64,000 nt of DNA from an uncultured Collinsella sp. GTDB taxonomy: Bacteria; Actinomycetota; Coriobacteriia; Coriobacteriales; Coriobacteriaceae. Position numbers and translations under genes: made by a program. Position 1 is the first letter of the stretch. Every line of letters starts with the position of its first letter. The stretch is taken from positions 1 through 64,000 of the forward strand of contig UQNC01000003.1 of assembly GCA_900542175.1 (NCBI GenBank). The letters are read 5' to 3'. Positions 8,336-16,972 of this stretch are shown in pieces. The notes beneath the pieces are model-generated. The model saw only the letters and a program-made list of their open reading frames with translations, was not told the origin of the DNA and ran no database searches.

Positions 8336-9856
8336 GTGAGAGAGGAGAGCCCCCGACAAGGTATGAGGAGGCCCGACTCGGACCGTGCTTCCTCGCGGCG
8401 TAGCACACCGCGTTCCGGTCGCGGCGGGCGGTCGTTTAGCGAACGCTATATTGCCGGCGTTCCCGCCCGCATCATGCGCCCCCGTCTGATATTCATGGCC
8501 TGTCTGTTTATCTTGGTGTGTTTTGGCCTGCTGATGGTGTACTCGGCGTCTTCGGTCGAGGCGCTGCACGAGAATGGCTCAGCGACGTTTTTTCTGGGTC
8601 GACAGGCTGCGTTTGCCGTGGTCGGTGTTCTGGCGCTGATTGCCATCGTGCGCGTTTTGCCGGACAGCTGGTTTGGGGAGGATGTGCTCAGGATCTTCCT
8701 CATAGGCATGATAGGGCTACTGTTTCTGGTGTTCTTGGTGGGCAGCGGCAGCCGTGGCGCCACGCGCTGGCTCAACATCGCCGGCATTCAGTTCCAGCCT
8801 TCCGAGTTTTTAAAGCCATTTGCCATTGCGTATTCGGCCATCATGCTCGATCGCTTCTTTTCGCCCGGTGGCAACATCAACGAATTCCTTCGCAAGATGG
8901 GCATCTACCTGGGCATTTCGCTCTTTCTGATCTTTATCCAGCCTGATTTCGGTACCGTCCTGATCATCCTGTTGACCCTCATGTGCATGGCGTTGTTTGC
9001 GGGTCTCGACCCCAGATTTATCATCGGCGTGCTAATCTTCGGCATTCTCGTGATCGTGATTGCGCTTGTCGCAGAGCCATACCGTATGGTGCGTATTCAG
9101 GTTGCCTTGAACCCTTGGGCCGACGAGTATGGTGACGGCTATCAGGCCACGCTTGCCATCATGGCCTTTGCCTCGGGCGGTCTGTTCGGCCGTGGCATCG
9201 GCAACTCAACCATGAAGTACTCGTATCTGCCCGAGGCGCACAATGACTACATCCTGGCCATCATTGGCGAGGAAGTCGGTTTTGTCGGAACCGTCCTGTT
9301 CTTCTTGGTGTTTGCGATGCTGATCTACTCGGCGTTTCGCATTGCCGAGCAGGCGACCGATCGTCGGGGCGCGCTCATGGCGTCTGGCTCTGCGGTCATT
9401 CTCGCGGTGCAGTTTTTGATCAATGCGCTGGGCATCCTCAACGTGTTTCCCATGACGGGCAAACCGTTGCCGTTTATTAGCTATGGCGGTTCGTCGATTA
9501 TTGTGTCGCTTATGCTTGCCGGTCTGATCCTACGCGTTTCGTACGAGAGCGCCCGTCGCGATGAGTACGACCGTCGCCGCGAGAGCTTTGCCGTTATGGA
9601 TGAGAGTACCGCCGGCGTGCCCCACGTGCGCGGCGAGCGGTCTTCGCGTAACGGCTTTACCGTTCTGGATGGCTCTGCGACCGAGCCGGCAGCCCGTCCG
9701 CGTCAGCGAACGGCGCCGCAAGGTCGTCCGCAGCGCCCAACTCCTCGCAATGCGGGCGGCGGATATAATCGAATCGATTTGAACTCGGACCCGTCGGCGC
9801 GTTTGCGCACCGACGACCAGGGACCGCGTGTACGAAGGGACTATCATGACCGATAA
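8336..9856 (+). CDS. ftsW: Lipid II polymerase FtsW
   Basis: About 506 residues. This SEDS-family septal glycosyltransferase works with FtsI. A basic N-terminal tail of about 45 residues precedes ten or so transmembrane helices. SEDS signatures are visible: QFQPSEFLKP, PDFGT, YLPEAHNDYILAIIGEEVGF and GKPLPFISYGGSS. A cytoplasmic Arg-rich tail of about 100 residues follows, longer than usual and perhaps a docking segment. The start is uncertain: TTG at 8330 touches AGGGG, whereas GTG at 8336 has correct spacing and is chosen. It overlaps murG by 11 bases. Confidence 0.92.
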   Translation: MREESPRQGMRRPDSDRASSRRSTPRSGRGGRSFSERYIAGVPARIMRPRLIFMACLFILVCFGLLMVYSASSVEALHENGSATFFLGRQAAFAVVGVLALIAIVRVLPDSWFGEDVLRIFLIGMIGLLFLVFLVGSGSRGATRWLNIAGIQFQPSEFLKPFAIAYSAIMLDRFFSPGGNINEFLRKMGIYLGISLFLIFIQPDFGTVLIILLTLMCMALFAGLDPRFIIGVLIFGILVIVIALVAEPYRMVRIQVALNPWADEYGDGYQATLAIMAFASGGLFGRGIGNSTMKYSYLPEAHNDYILAIIGEEVGFVGTVLFFLVFAMLIYSAFRIAEQATDRRGALMASGSAVILAVQFLINALGILNVFPMTGKPLPFISYGGSSIIVSLMLAGLILRVSYESARRDEYDRRRESFAVMDESTAGVPHVRGERSSRNGFTVLDGSATEPAARPRQRTAPQGRPQRPTPRNAGGGYNRIDLNSDPSARLRTDDQGPRVRRDYHDR

Positions 9857-10961
9857 GATGACCGTTGCTATTGCAGCCGGCGGCACGGCAGGACACATTA
9901 ACCCCGCGCTCGCTTTGGCCGAGGAGCTGCATGACCGTGGCCACCACGTTGTGTTCGTGGGCCAGTCGCGCAAGCTCGAGGGTCGTTTGGTCCCCGAGGC
10001 TGGGTTTGATTTTGTGCCCATTACGGTCACGGGCTTCGACCGCTCCCGTCCCTGGACGGCGCTGACCTCGCTGTGGCGTGTCAACAAGGCCAAGCGTGCG
10101 CTCGCCAGTCATTTCTCAAAGGTCGGCAAGCCCGATGCTGCCATCGGTTTTGGTGCCTATGTCGAGGTTCCGCTGCTGGGGTGGTGCAAGGGCGCAGGCG
10201 TTCCGTATCTGCTGCATGAGCAGAACTCTGTTCCGGGCCTGGCCAACAAGATGATGAACCCCCACGCCGCTCGCGTGTGCATCTCGGTGCCGGCAGCGCG
10301 CTCGGTCTTTGAGCGCGAAGGTGACCCTGACCACGTGCTCATGACCGGCAACCCCGTACGTCGCTCGGTGATCGAGGGCGATCGCGCTCGCGGCCGCAAG
10401 GCACTTGGCGTTCCCGAGGACGCTACGCTGCTGCTCGTCTTTGGCGGTTCACTTGGCGCCCAGCACCTCAACGAGCGCGCGGTTTCGCTCAAAAACGAGC
10501 TGCTTTCGCGCAAGAACCTCTATGTGTTGCATTCGACGGGTGCCGACGGCTTTGAGGAGACCGAGCGCGCTTTGGCGCTGACGCCCGAGGAGGCGAAGCG
10601 TTACCGCCTCCAGCCTTACATCGACAACATGGGCGATATGCTGGCTGCTGCCGATTTGGTGCTCTCGCGTTCGGGTGCATCGAGCGTGGCCGAGATCGCT
10701 GCGCTCGCCGTGCCCTCGATACTCGTGCCGTATCCGCATGCGACGGCCGACCACCAAACCACCAATGCCCGTTATCTGGTCGACGCCGGGGCCGGCGTGC
10801 TCTGTGCCGATGCCGATATCGACGGTTCTGCCTTTGCCGATGAGCTGCTGCACCTGGTCGATGACGCGGCAGAGCGCGACGTCATGCGTCAGGCGGCGCG
10901 TGGTCTGGCTCAGGATAGGGCCGCCGCTCTTCTGGCCGATGCGGTAGAGGGTTTGCGTTAG
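9846..10961 (+). CDS. murG: Undecaprenyldiphospho-muramoylpentapeptide beta-N-acetylglucosaminyltransferase
   Basis: 371 residues. This membrane-associated GT28 transferase converts lipid I to lipid II. The N-terminal glycine-rich loop AAGGTAGHINPALALA, LLHEQNSVPGLANK, FGGSLGAQHLNE and the donor-site RSGASSVAEIAAL with PYPHATADHQTTNA are all present. An in-frame GTG at 9828 exists, but ATG 9846 follows AAGGGA and gives the standard N-terminus, so the start overlaps the end of ftsW. Confidence 0.95.
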   Translation: MTDKMTVAIAAGGTAGHINPALALAEELHDRGHHVVFVGQSRKLEGRLVPEAGFDFVPITVTGFDRSRPWTALTSLWRVNKAKRALASHFSKVGKPDAAIGFGAYVEVPLLGWCKGAGVPYLLHEQNSVPGLANKMMNPHAARVCISVPAARSVFEREGDPDHVLMTGNPVRRSVIEGDRARGRKALGVPEDATLLLVFGGSLGAQHLNERAVSLKNELLSRKNLYVLHSTGADGFEETERALALTPEEAKRYRLQPYIDNMGDMLAAADLVLSRSGASSVAEIAALAVPSILVPYPHATADHQTTNARYLVDAGAGVLCADADIDGSAFADELLHLVDDAAERDVMRQAARGLAQDRAAALLADAVEGLR

Positions 10962-11058
10962 TTAGACGGGATATCGTCGGTCGCCCTCGCGCTGATGCGG
11001 TAGGTGCGGTACAGTTAACGGGTTACAGGCAGTGTTTACGCAAGGAGTACACGAGCAC

Positions 11059-12477
11059 ATGGCTGATTCCCAGACTGCAACCTCCGCGCCCGAGTTTAAG
11101 AGCGCCCACTTTATCGGTATCGGCGGCGCCGGCATGAGCGGCATCGCCCTCGTTCTGCACGAGCGCGGTTATGCCGTTACCGGCTCCGACCTTAAGACGT
11201 CACGTTATATCCGCCAGCTTACCCGCGCTGGTGTGAAGGTGCATGTGGGCCATGAGGCAGCCACGATCGACGAGGTCAAGCCCGACGTGGTTGTTGTCTC
11301 CACCGCTATTCCGGAGTCCAACCCTGAGCTCGTGCGCGCTCGCGAGCTGGGCATTCCCGTGTGGCCCCGTGCCAAGATGCTCTCTGCTTTGGGCCACGGC
11401 TACACTACCGTCGCTGTTGCCGGCACGCATGGCAAGACCACCACGTCTTCGATGTGCGCCACCATGCTCGACCGCATGGGTCTGGATCCGAGCTTCCTGA
11501 TCGGTGGCATCGTCGAGGGCTATGACACGAACGGCAAGAACGGCTCGGGCGACTACTTTGTCGCCGAGGCCGACGAGTCCGACAGCTCCTTCCTGTTCCT
11601 GAACCCCAACGTAGTCATTGTGACCAACGTCGAGGCCGACCACCTCGATCACTACTCGGGTATCGAGGAGATCGAGGCAACTTTCGCCAAATTCATGAGC
11701 CTGGTGGGCGAGGACGGCACCGTCATCGTCTGCGGTGAGGACCCGCATCTGGTCGAGCTCGCCAAGTCGACGGGCCGTCACGTGCTTTCCTACGGCTTTG
11801 CCGAGAGCAACGACATCGTCTGCATGCACCCGGATGTCAAGGGCATCCAGAGTGACTTTATCGTTCGCTTTGAGGACGGCACTGAGCGCGCTGTGGAGAT
11901 CAAGAGCAATCCCGGTCGCCACAACATGCTCAACGCCACGGCGGTGCTCACCGTCGCCCATGTCCTGGGCCTTGACATCGACGCCGCCGCCAAGGCGCTC
12001 TCGAGCTTTGAGGGCGTCCGCCGTCGCTTTACCCACGTGGGCGATATCGATGGCATCACCGTGGTCGATGATTACGGCCATCACCCCACCGAGATCAAGG
12101 CGACGCTTGCTGCCGCTGCGTCGCTGGGTTACAAGCACGTCGACGTCGTGTTCCAGCCGCACCGCTATTCGCGCCTGCAGGCCCTGTGCGACGACTTTGC
12201 CGATGCATTTGCCAATGCCGATAAACTGCTGCTGATTGATGTGTTCTCGGCTGGCGAGATGCCCATTCCGGGTGTCACCTCTAAGATGCTCGCCGATACC
12301 GTGCGCGCCAAGCATCCTGGCAAGGAGGTCGTGTACTGCTCCAGCCGTCTTGAGCTCAATCAGGAGCTCGAGCAGATGGTGGGCGAGGGCGACCTGCTGC
12401 TCACCATGGGTGCCGGCGACGTTACGACCGTCGGTCCCGAGTTCATTGAGTATCTGACTGCCAAGAAAGACGCTTAA
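11059..12477 (+). CDS. murC: UDP-N-acetylmuramate--L-alanine ligase
   Basis: 472 residues. It adds L-Ala to UDP-MurNAc, the first amino acid of the stem peptide. The N-terminal IGIGGAGMSGIA nucleotide-sugar motif, the P-loop GTHGKTTTSS, the VEADHLDHY central motif and DDYGHHPTEI mark MurC. A GTG at 11032 could extend the frame, but ATG 11059 with AAGGAG about 11 bases upstream gives the family N-terminus. A gap of roughly 100 bases after murG could allow a separate promoter. murB starts 5 bases after the stop. Confidence 0.95.
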   Translation: MADSQTATSAPEFKSAHFIGIGGAGMSGIALVLHERGYAVTGSDLKTSRYIRQLTRAGVKVHVGHEAATIDEVKPDVVVVSTAIPESNPELVRARELGIPVWPRAKMLSALGHGYTTVAVAGTHGKTTTSSMCATMLDRMGLDPSFLIGGIVEGYDTNGKNGSGDYFVAEADESDSSFLFLNPNVVIVTNVEADHLDHYSGIEEIEATFAKFMSLVGEDGTVIVCGEDPHLVELAKSTGRHVLSYGFAESNDIVCMHPDVKGIQSDFIVRFEDGTERAVEIKSNPGRHNMLNATAVLTVAHVLGLDIDAAAKALSSFEGVRRRFTHVGDIDGITVVDDYGHHPTEIKATLAAAASLGYKHVDVVFQPHRYSRLQALCDDFADAFANADKLLLIDVFSAGEMPIPGVTSKMLADTVRAKHPGKEVVYCSSRLELNQELEQMVGEGDLLLTMGAGDVTTVGPEFIEYLTAKKDA

Positions 12478-12482
12478 GTCTA

Positions 12483-13394
12483 ATGGGTCTGTTTAACGCC
12501 GTCATGGCGCTCTCGGGCATGATCGACACGGATGTGATCGAGGACGAGCGCCTTGCGCGTCATACGAGCTATCGTATCGGCGGCAAGGCCGACCTCTTTG
12601 TGACGTGCCATAGCTATCATGCCCTCCGCCGCGCCGTGGCGGTGCTCGATCGCGAGCAGGTGCCGTGGGTCATCATCGGCAAGGGCTCCAATCTGCTGGT
12701 TGCCGATGGCGGTTATCGCGGTGCCGTCATTTCGCTCGGACGTGAGTTCCAGCGCACGGTTGTTGCCGATGACGGTTGTACGCTGACGGTCGGTGCGGGC
12801 GTGATGTTTGCGCGCCTGGTCAACGATGCCCTGTCGCGTAGCCTCTCGGGCCTTGAGTTTGCCGTTGGCATTCCTGGTTCGGTCGGCGGTGCGATATCTA
12901 TGAATGCCGGCACGCGGACCGAGTGGATTGGCTCGCTGGTTGAGGATGTCGTAACGTTTGACCCGGCATCCGGTATCAAGCATTATGCGGGGTCCGAGAT
13001 CTCTTGGGGCTACCGCGAATGTAGCCTTCCCCGCAATGAGATCATCCTCGAGTGCGTGCTCAAGCTTAAACCGGCGCCCAAGGCCGACATTCGCGAGCGC
13101 ATGGAGCGGTACCTTACAAGGCGCAAGCGTACGCAGCCCATGGGTCGCGCATCCTGCGGGTCTGTCTTTCGCAACCCGCCCGATGCGAGTGTGGGCAAGC
13201 TTATCGAGGATTGTGGATTAAAGGGTTTTTCGATTGGCGGCGCGGAAGTTTCGCCCGTTCACGCTAATTTTATCGTTAATAACGGAACTGCCTCGGCCGA
13301 TGACGTTGCCGCGGTTATCAGACATGTGCACGGAAAGGTGAGGGAGGCGTATGGCATCGAGCTCAGACCGGAAGTTAAATTCCTCGGCTTCTAG
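12483..13394 (+). CDS. murB: UDP-N-acetylenolpyruvoylglucosamine reductase
   Basis: 303 residues, the shorter type II MurB size. This FAD enzyme reduces UDP-GlcNAc-enolpyruvate to UDP-MurNAc with NADPH. RHTSYRIGGKADLF, KGSNLLVADGG and PGSVGGAISMNAG form the FAD-binding region. SCGSVFRNP carries the catalytic Ser, and the C-terminal RPEVKFLG holds the acid Glu. The last 44 bases overlap the start of ftsQ in another frame, a long overlap for this cluster. Confidence 0.95.
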   Translation: MGLFNAVMALSGMIDTDVIEDERLARHTSYRIGGKADLFVTCHSYHALRRAVAVLDREQVPWVIIGKGSNLLVADGGYRGAVISLGREFQRTVVADDGCTLTVGAGVMFARLVNDALSRSLSGLEFAVGIPGSVGGAISMNAGTRTEWIGSLVEDVVTFDPASGIKHYAGSEISWGYRECSLPRNEIILECVLKLKPAPKADIRERMERYLTRRKRTQPMGRASCGSVFRNPPDASVGKLIEDCGLKGFSIGGAEVSPVHANFIVNNGTASADDVAAVIRHVHGKVREAYGIELRPEVKFLGF

Positions 13395-14607
13395 AGCATC
13401 GAAACCCACCTTCCGCCGCGCCGGAGGGCGTTCCGGCGCGCCTGCCAAACCTCAACGCAATACCGTCGCGCACTCTAAGTCTGTCGGGCATGCTCGACAG
13501 ACCAGTCGTCCGGTCGTCGGCTCGCAGCTCGGTAATCGTCCGGCCGCAAAAAAGTCCTCGCGTCCCTCGGTGACGTCAAAGCCTGCTATGGGCGCCAAGC
13601 CTGCCCGTCCCATGGCAGCTCCCAAGCCCTCGACGGGAACTAAAGCGGCGCGTCCAGGTCTCACGCTGGGCGCATCGAAACCGCGCTCGCTGACATCGGT
13701 GCCGGCTACCGCCAAGAAGCCTTCGAGTAAAAAAGGTTTCAACCCGTTATCTTCACTTGGAGCGATGGCAAATAAAACATCAGATGCCGCTTCTGTCGTT
13801 ACAGGCAAAGGCAAAATCGTGGGCGGCGTTCTGGCCGTCTTGGCCGTGCTCGTCGTCGTTGCCATCGTGGTGATCAACTCTGGACTGTTTACTGCCACTG
13901 ATATTCAGATTCAAGGCAGCGAGCATGTGACGAAGCACGATGCTATCCAGCTGATCGACTTGCCCGAGGGAACGTCGCTTTTTAACGTCGATCCCGACCA
14001 GATTACCGAGGATCTCAAGCAGAACCCGTGGGTTTCGGGCGTGGATGTCCAGCGCCAGTTTCCCCATACGCTTATCATCACGCCGACGGAGCGTAAAGTT
14101 ATCGCCATTGCGTATATCAGCTCCGACGACCTTGCCTGGGCTATCGGAGACGATGACACCTGGATCGCCCCGCTGTCGACGTCGGTCGAAGTGGACGACC
14201 AGGGCAACGTCATCACGACAGGGCAGGGCTCAAATACCTTGACCGGAATCGATGCCGCGCTGGCGCTCGCCAAGCATTATGGCGCGGTGTTATTGACTGA
14301 TGTCTCGGCGGATGTCGCTCCGGTTTCCGGCCAGGCGGTGAACTCCAAAGCCGTTAAGGCCGGCCTGGATTATGTGCGTGGTTTTTCGAGCGAGTTCTTG
14401 GGACAAGTCAAGGATATTTCCACGCCTTCGGTCGAAGCCATCTCGGCAAACCTCAATAACGGCATTGAGGTGTCGCTGGGCGATTCGGACGATATCGCCA
14501 AGAAGGAACGCGTAGTCACCAAGTTGCTTTCGCAGGTAGAGGGCGTAACGTATATCAATGTGCGCTCTCCGGGCAACTACACATTTAGGAATGCTCCGAC
14601 CTCGTAG
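13351..14607 (+). CDS. ftsQ: Division protein FtsQ/DivIB with long basic tail
   Basis: 418 residues, far longer than the usual 250-280 because of a cytoplasmic tail of about 150 residues rich in Ser, Pro, Lys and Arg. One transmembrane helix (about 156-176) is followed by the POTRA domain (FTATDIQIQGSEHVTKHDAI) and a beta domain. FtsQ bridges early and late division proteins outside the membrane. The ATG lies inside murB after GAGGGAGG. The tail may bind nucleic acid or acidic partners, which is inference. It is followed by about 200 bases containing the ftsZ promoter. Confidence 0.88.
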   Translation: MASSSDRKLNSSASRASKPTFRRAGGRSGAPAKPQRNTVAHSKSVGHARQTSRPVVGSQLGNRPAAKKSSRPSVTSKPAMGAKPARPMAAPKPSTGTKAARPGLTLGASKPRSLTSVPATAKKPSSKKGFNPLSSLGAMANKTSDAASVVTGKGKIVGGVLAVLAVLVVVAIVVINSGLFTATDIQIQGSEHVTKHDAIQLIDLPEGTSLFNVDPDQITEDLKQNPWVSGVDVQRQFPHTLIITPTERKVIAIAYISSDDLAWAIGDDDTWIAPLSTSVEVDDQGNVITTGQGSNTLTGIDAALALAKHYGAVLLTDVSADVAPVSGQAVNSKAVKAGLDYVRGFSSEFLGQVKDISTPSVEAISANLNNGIEVSLGDSDDIAKKERVVTKLLSQVEGVTYINVRSPGNYTFRNAPTS

Positions 14608-14724
14608 CGCTGGTTGATGCTTTGTTGAGGGGCCATACCACGCCGTTTATCTGGTTTGTTTGGTTTTCACGGTCAATTATTTGACTGATACGTTCATAAT
14701 GTGCAAACATAATACGGTTTACCT

Positions 14725-14755
14725 TTGCATTTACTTTCAACCTGAAGGTTAATGT
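14725..14755 (+). promoter_or_regulatory. ftsZ promoter with palindromic operator
   Basis: TTGCAT (14725-14730) and TAATGT (14750-14755) are separated by 19 bases, and the palindrome AACCTGAAGGTT (14739-14750) fills much of the spacer. A 19-bp spacer carrying the operator is the known layout of MerR-type activated promoters. The hexamer choice is mine and other weak hexamers lie upstream. Confidence 0.45.
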
Positions 14756-14806
14756 GCGCAGGGGTCGACCCATGCTATGGCTATAACCTTTGTTCGGAGG
14801 ACCGAC

Positions 14807-15961
14807 ATGCACGAGACAGAGATCAACAACTACCTTGCCGTCATTAAGGTGGTCGGCGTCGGCGGCGGCGGTACCAACGCGGTCAATCGAATGATCGAAG
14901 AGGGCATCCGCGGCGTCGAGTTTGTTGCCATCAACACCGATGCTCAGGCACTCGCGATCTCTGATGCCGATATCAAGGTGCACATCGGCACCGACCTTAC
15001 CCGCGGCTTGGGCGCCGGCGCCAACCCCGAGGTTGGCCGCAAGGCTGCCGATGAGTCCCGCGACGACATTGCCGAGGCGCTCGCTGGCGCTGACATGGTG
15101 TTTATCACCTGCGGTGAGGGCGGTGGCACCGGTACCGGCGCTGCTCCCATCGTTGCCGATATCGCGATGAACGAGGTCGGCGCACTGACCGTCGCCGTCG
15201 TGACCAAGCCCTTCACCTTCGAGGGCCGCAAGCGCAAGAAGAGCGCCGAGGAGGGCATCAAGACCCTCTCCGATTGCGTCGACACCATGATCGTCATCCC
15301 TAACGATAAGCTGCTCGACATCGCCGAGAAGAAGACCACCATGCTCGAGGCCTTCGCGATTGCCGATGGCGTTCTTTCCCAGGGCACCCAGGGCATCACC
15401 GACCTCATCACCGTCCCCGGTATCATCAACCTGGACTTCGCCGATGTTAAGACCATCATGAAGCAGGCCGGTACCGCCATGATGGGTATCGGTACCTCTT
15501 CTGGGGATACTCGTGCCGTCGACGCTGCCCAGCAGGCCATCTCCAGCCCGCTGCTCGAGAGCTCCATCGATGGTGCCACGCGCGTGCTGCTCTCCATCGC
15601 CGGTTCCAAGGACCTGGGCATCCAGGAGATCAGCGATGCCGCCGACGTTGTCGCCAACGCCGTCGACCCCGAGGCCAACATCATCTTCGGTACCGTTGTC
15701 GACGAGTCCCTGGGCGATCAGGTGCGTATCACCGTCATCGCTACGGGCTTCTCCGACTCCAACGTCAACCGTCAGGATGAGCTCTTTGCTGCTCAGCAGT
15801 CTCAGAGCAAGGCCGCTGCCTCCGCTGAGCCGCAGCGCACCGCTCCGGCTGCCAGCCCGGCTCAGGCCGCTCCGACCCGCAACGTCGGTGGTACCGAGCT
15901 GCCCAACTTTGGCAACGACCAGTTCGAGCTTCCCGACTTCCTAAAGCGCGGTAGCTTCTAG
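14807..15961 (+). CDS. ftsZ: Cell division GTPase FtsZ
   Basis: 384 residues. The tubulin-like Z-ring protein. GGGGTNAVN near residue 20 and the tubulin signature GGGTGTGAAP near residue 105 bind GTP; NLDFADVKTIM is the T7 loop region. A variable Ala/Pro/Gln linker leads to the C-terminal peptide FELPDFLKRGSF, the docking site for SepF and similar partners. ATG 14807 is chosen because it follows CGGAGG by 6 bases; an ATG at 14777 has no site. ftsA is absent, so SepF (22325) is the likely membrane anchor. Confidence 0.97.
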   Translation: MHETEINNYLAVIKVVGVGGGGTNAVNRMIEEGIRGVEFVAINTDAQALAISDADIKVHIGTDLTRGLGAGANPEVGRKAADESRDDIAEALAGADMVFITCGEGGGTGTGAAPIVADIAMNEVGALTVAVVTKPFTFEGRKRKKSAEEGIKTLSDCVDTMIVIPNDKLLDIAEKKTTMLEAFAIADGVLSQGTQGITDLITVPGIINLDFADVKTIMKQAGTAMMGIGTSSGDTRAVDAAQQAISSPLLESSIDGATRVLLSIAGSKDLGIQEISDAADVVANAVDPEANIIFGTVVDESLGDQVRITVIATGFSDSNVNRQDELFAAQQSQSKAAASAEPQRTAPAASPAQAAPTRNVGGTELPNFGNDQFELPDFLKRGSF

Positions 15962-15983
15962 TTCGTTTTTCTCAACGACCTGC

Positions 15984-16020
15984 ACGGGGTGTGTCCATTT
16001 GGATGCACCCCGTTTTGTTT
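15984..16020 (+). terminator. Terminator of the division cluster
   Basis: ACGGGGTG pairs with CACCCCGT, with an inner GTCCA/TGGAT stem, and the hairpin is followed by a T-rich tract. It lies 22 bases after ftsZ. Confidence 0.85.
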
Positions 16021-16050
16021 CTCGTTTGTAAACGAAAGCCTCCAATCTCC

Positions 16051-16068
16051 TTACGTTCCCTTTACGTT
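16051..16068 (+). promoter_or_regulatory. PHO-box-like direct repeat before pgeF-pst
   Basis: TTACGTT, four bases, TTACGTT: two identical 7-mers with a 4-bp spacer, the layout bound by PhoB/PhoP-type response regulators. A possible -10 TATCCT (16088-16093) would place the second repeat over the -35 region, as in class II activation. Repeat geometry and context support it; the 7-mer is not the enterobacterial consensus. Confidence 0.45.
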
Positions 16069-16171
16069 TGGTCCCTACCGCTGCGGGTATCCTTTTAAGG
16101 AAGTATGACAGCCGTATAAACGCGGACTGCGCGGCGACGCCGCGGTACTTGTGTTATTAGGAGGCTTTAGT

Positions 16172-16972
16172 ATGGCAGCACGTGCGGACAGGGTTTCGCG
16201 TGTCGACCATGATGGAGTTACGTTGGTGGAGGGCGCGACATCCGATGTCCGCTTTGCCTTTACCGAGCGCACCGGTGGTGTTTCCGAAGATGCGTACTCC
16301 TCGCTCAACCTGGGCTCGCATGTAGGCGATGACCCCTTTGCAGTTCAAGAAAATCGTCGTCGAGCGCTCGAAGCTATGGGCGCCACTGAGTGCGAGCATA
16401 ATCTGCTCGTGCCCAATCAGGTACATGGTGACCATATCGTTACGGTGACTTCGAACGGCGCCGACGATCTTGAGGCTGTTCGCGAGCAGATTGTCGATGG
16501 CTGCGATGCCATCGTCTGTACGGCGTATAACGTGCCCGTGCTGCTCTGCTTTGCCGACTGCGTACCCGTGGTGCTGGTGGCCCCCGGCGGATTTGCCGTG
16601 GTGCACTCCGGTTGGAAGGGCACGATTGCACGTATTTCTGCCAAGGCGTGCCAGGCGCTTTGCGATGCTGCCGGCTGCGATGCGAGCGACGTTTCCGCCT
16701 ATATCGGGCCCCATATCCTGGGTGACGAGTACGAGGTTTCCCAGGAGCTCATGGATCGCTTTGCCGCCGAGTTCTCTTGCATCGATGCGAGTACCTCTCG
16801 CATGCTCGATCTTTCCGCTGCCATTTGCGAGGCGCTGGTAGATGTCGGTGTCGACGCGGATAATATCGTGGATACCCAGCTTTCGACCGTGCGTCAGAAC
16901 GACCGCTTTTATTCCTACCGTAACGAGGACGGCACCTGTGGGCGCCATGCCGCGATCGGCGTGATGCTATGA
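16172..16972 (+). CDS. pgeF: Purine nucleoside phosphorylase / polyphenol oxidase family (YfiH, DUF152)
   Basis: 266 residues. Proteins of this family have been shown to act as zinc-dependent purine nucleoside phosphorylases and, for PgeF, in peptidoglycan precursor editing. The conserved VHSGWKGT and the preceding LLCFADCVPVVL carry the metal His and Cys, and GRHAAIGVML ends the family domain. AGGAGG sits 7 bases before ATG 16172, which rules out upstream in-frame starts. Its stop overlaps the pstS start (ATGA), so it is translationally coupled to a phosphate transporter. It does not belong to the ftsZ transcript, which terminates upstream. Confidence 0.9.
   Translation: MAARADRVSRVDHDGVTLVEGATSDVRFAFTERTGGVSEDAYSSLNLGSHVGDDPFAVQENRRRALEAMGATECEHNLLVPNQVHGDHIVTVTSNGADDLEAVREQIVDGCDAIVCTAYNVPVLLCFADCVPVVLVAPGGFAVVHSGWKGTIARISAKACQALCDAAGCDASDVSAYIGPHILGDEYEVSQELMDRFAAEFSCIDASTSRMLDLSAAICEALVDVGVDADNIVDTQLSTVRQNDRFYSYRNEDGTCGRHAAIGVML

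Noticed and set aside
14777..14806. ATG 14777 as ftsZ start
   Set aside because: No Shine-Dalgarno sequence. ATG 14807 follows CGGAGG and gives the standard N-terminus.
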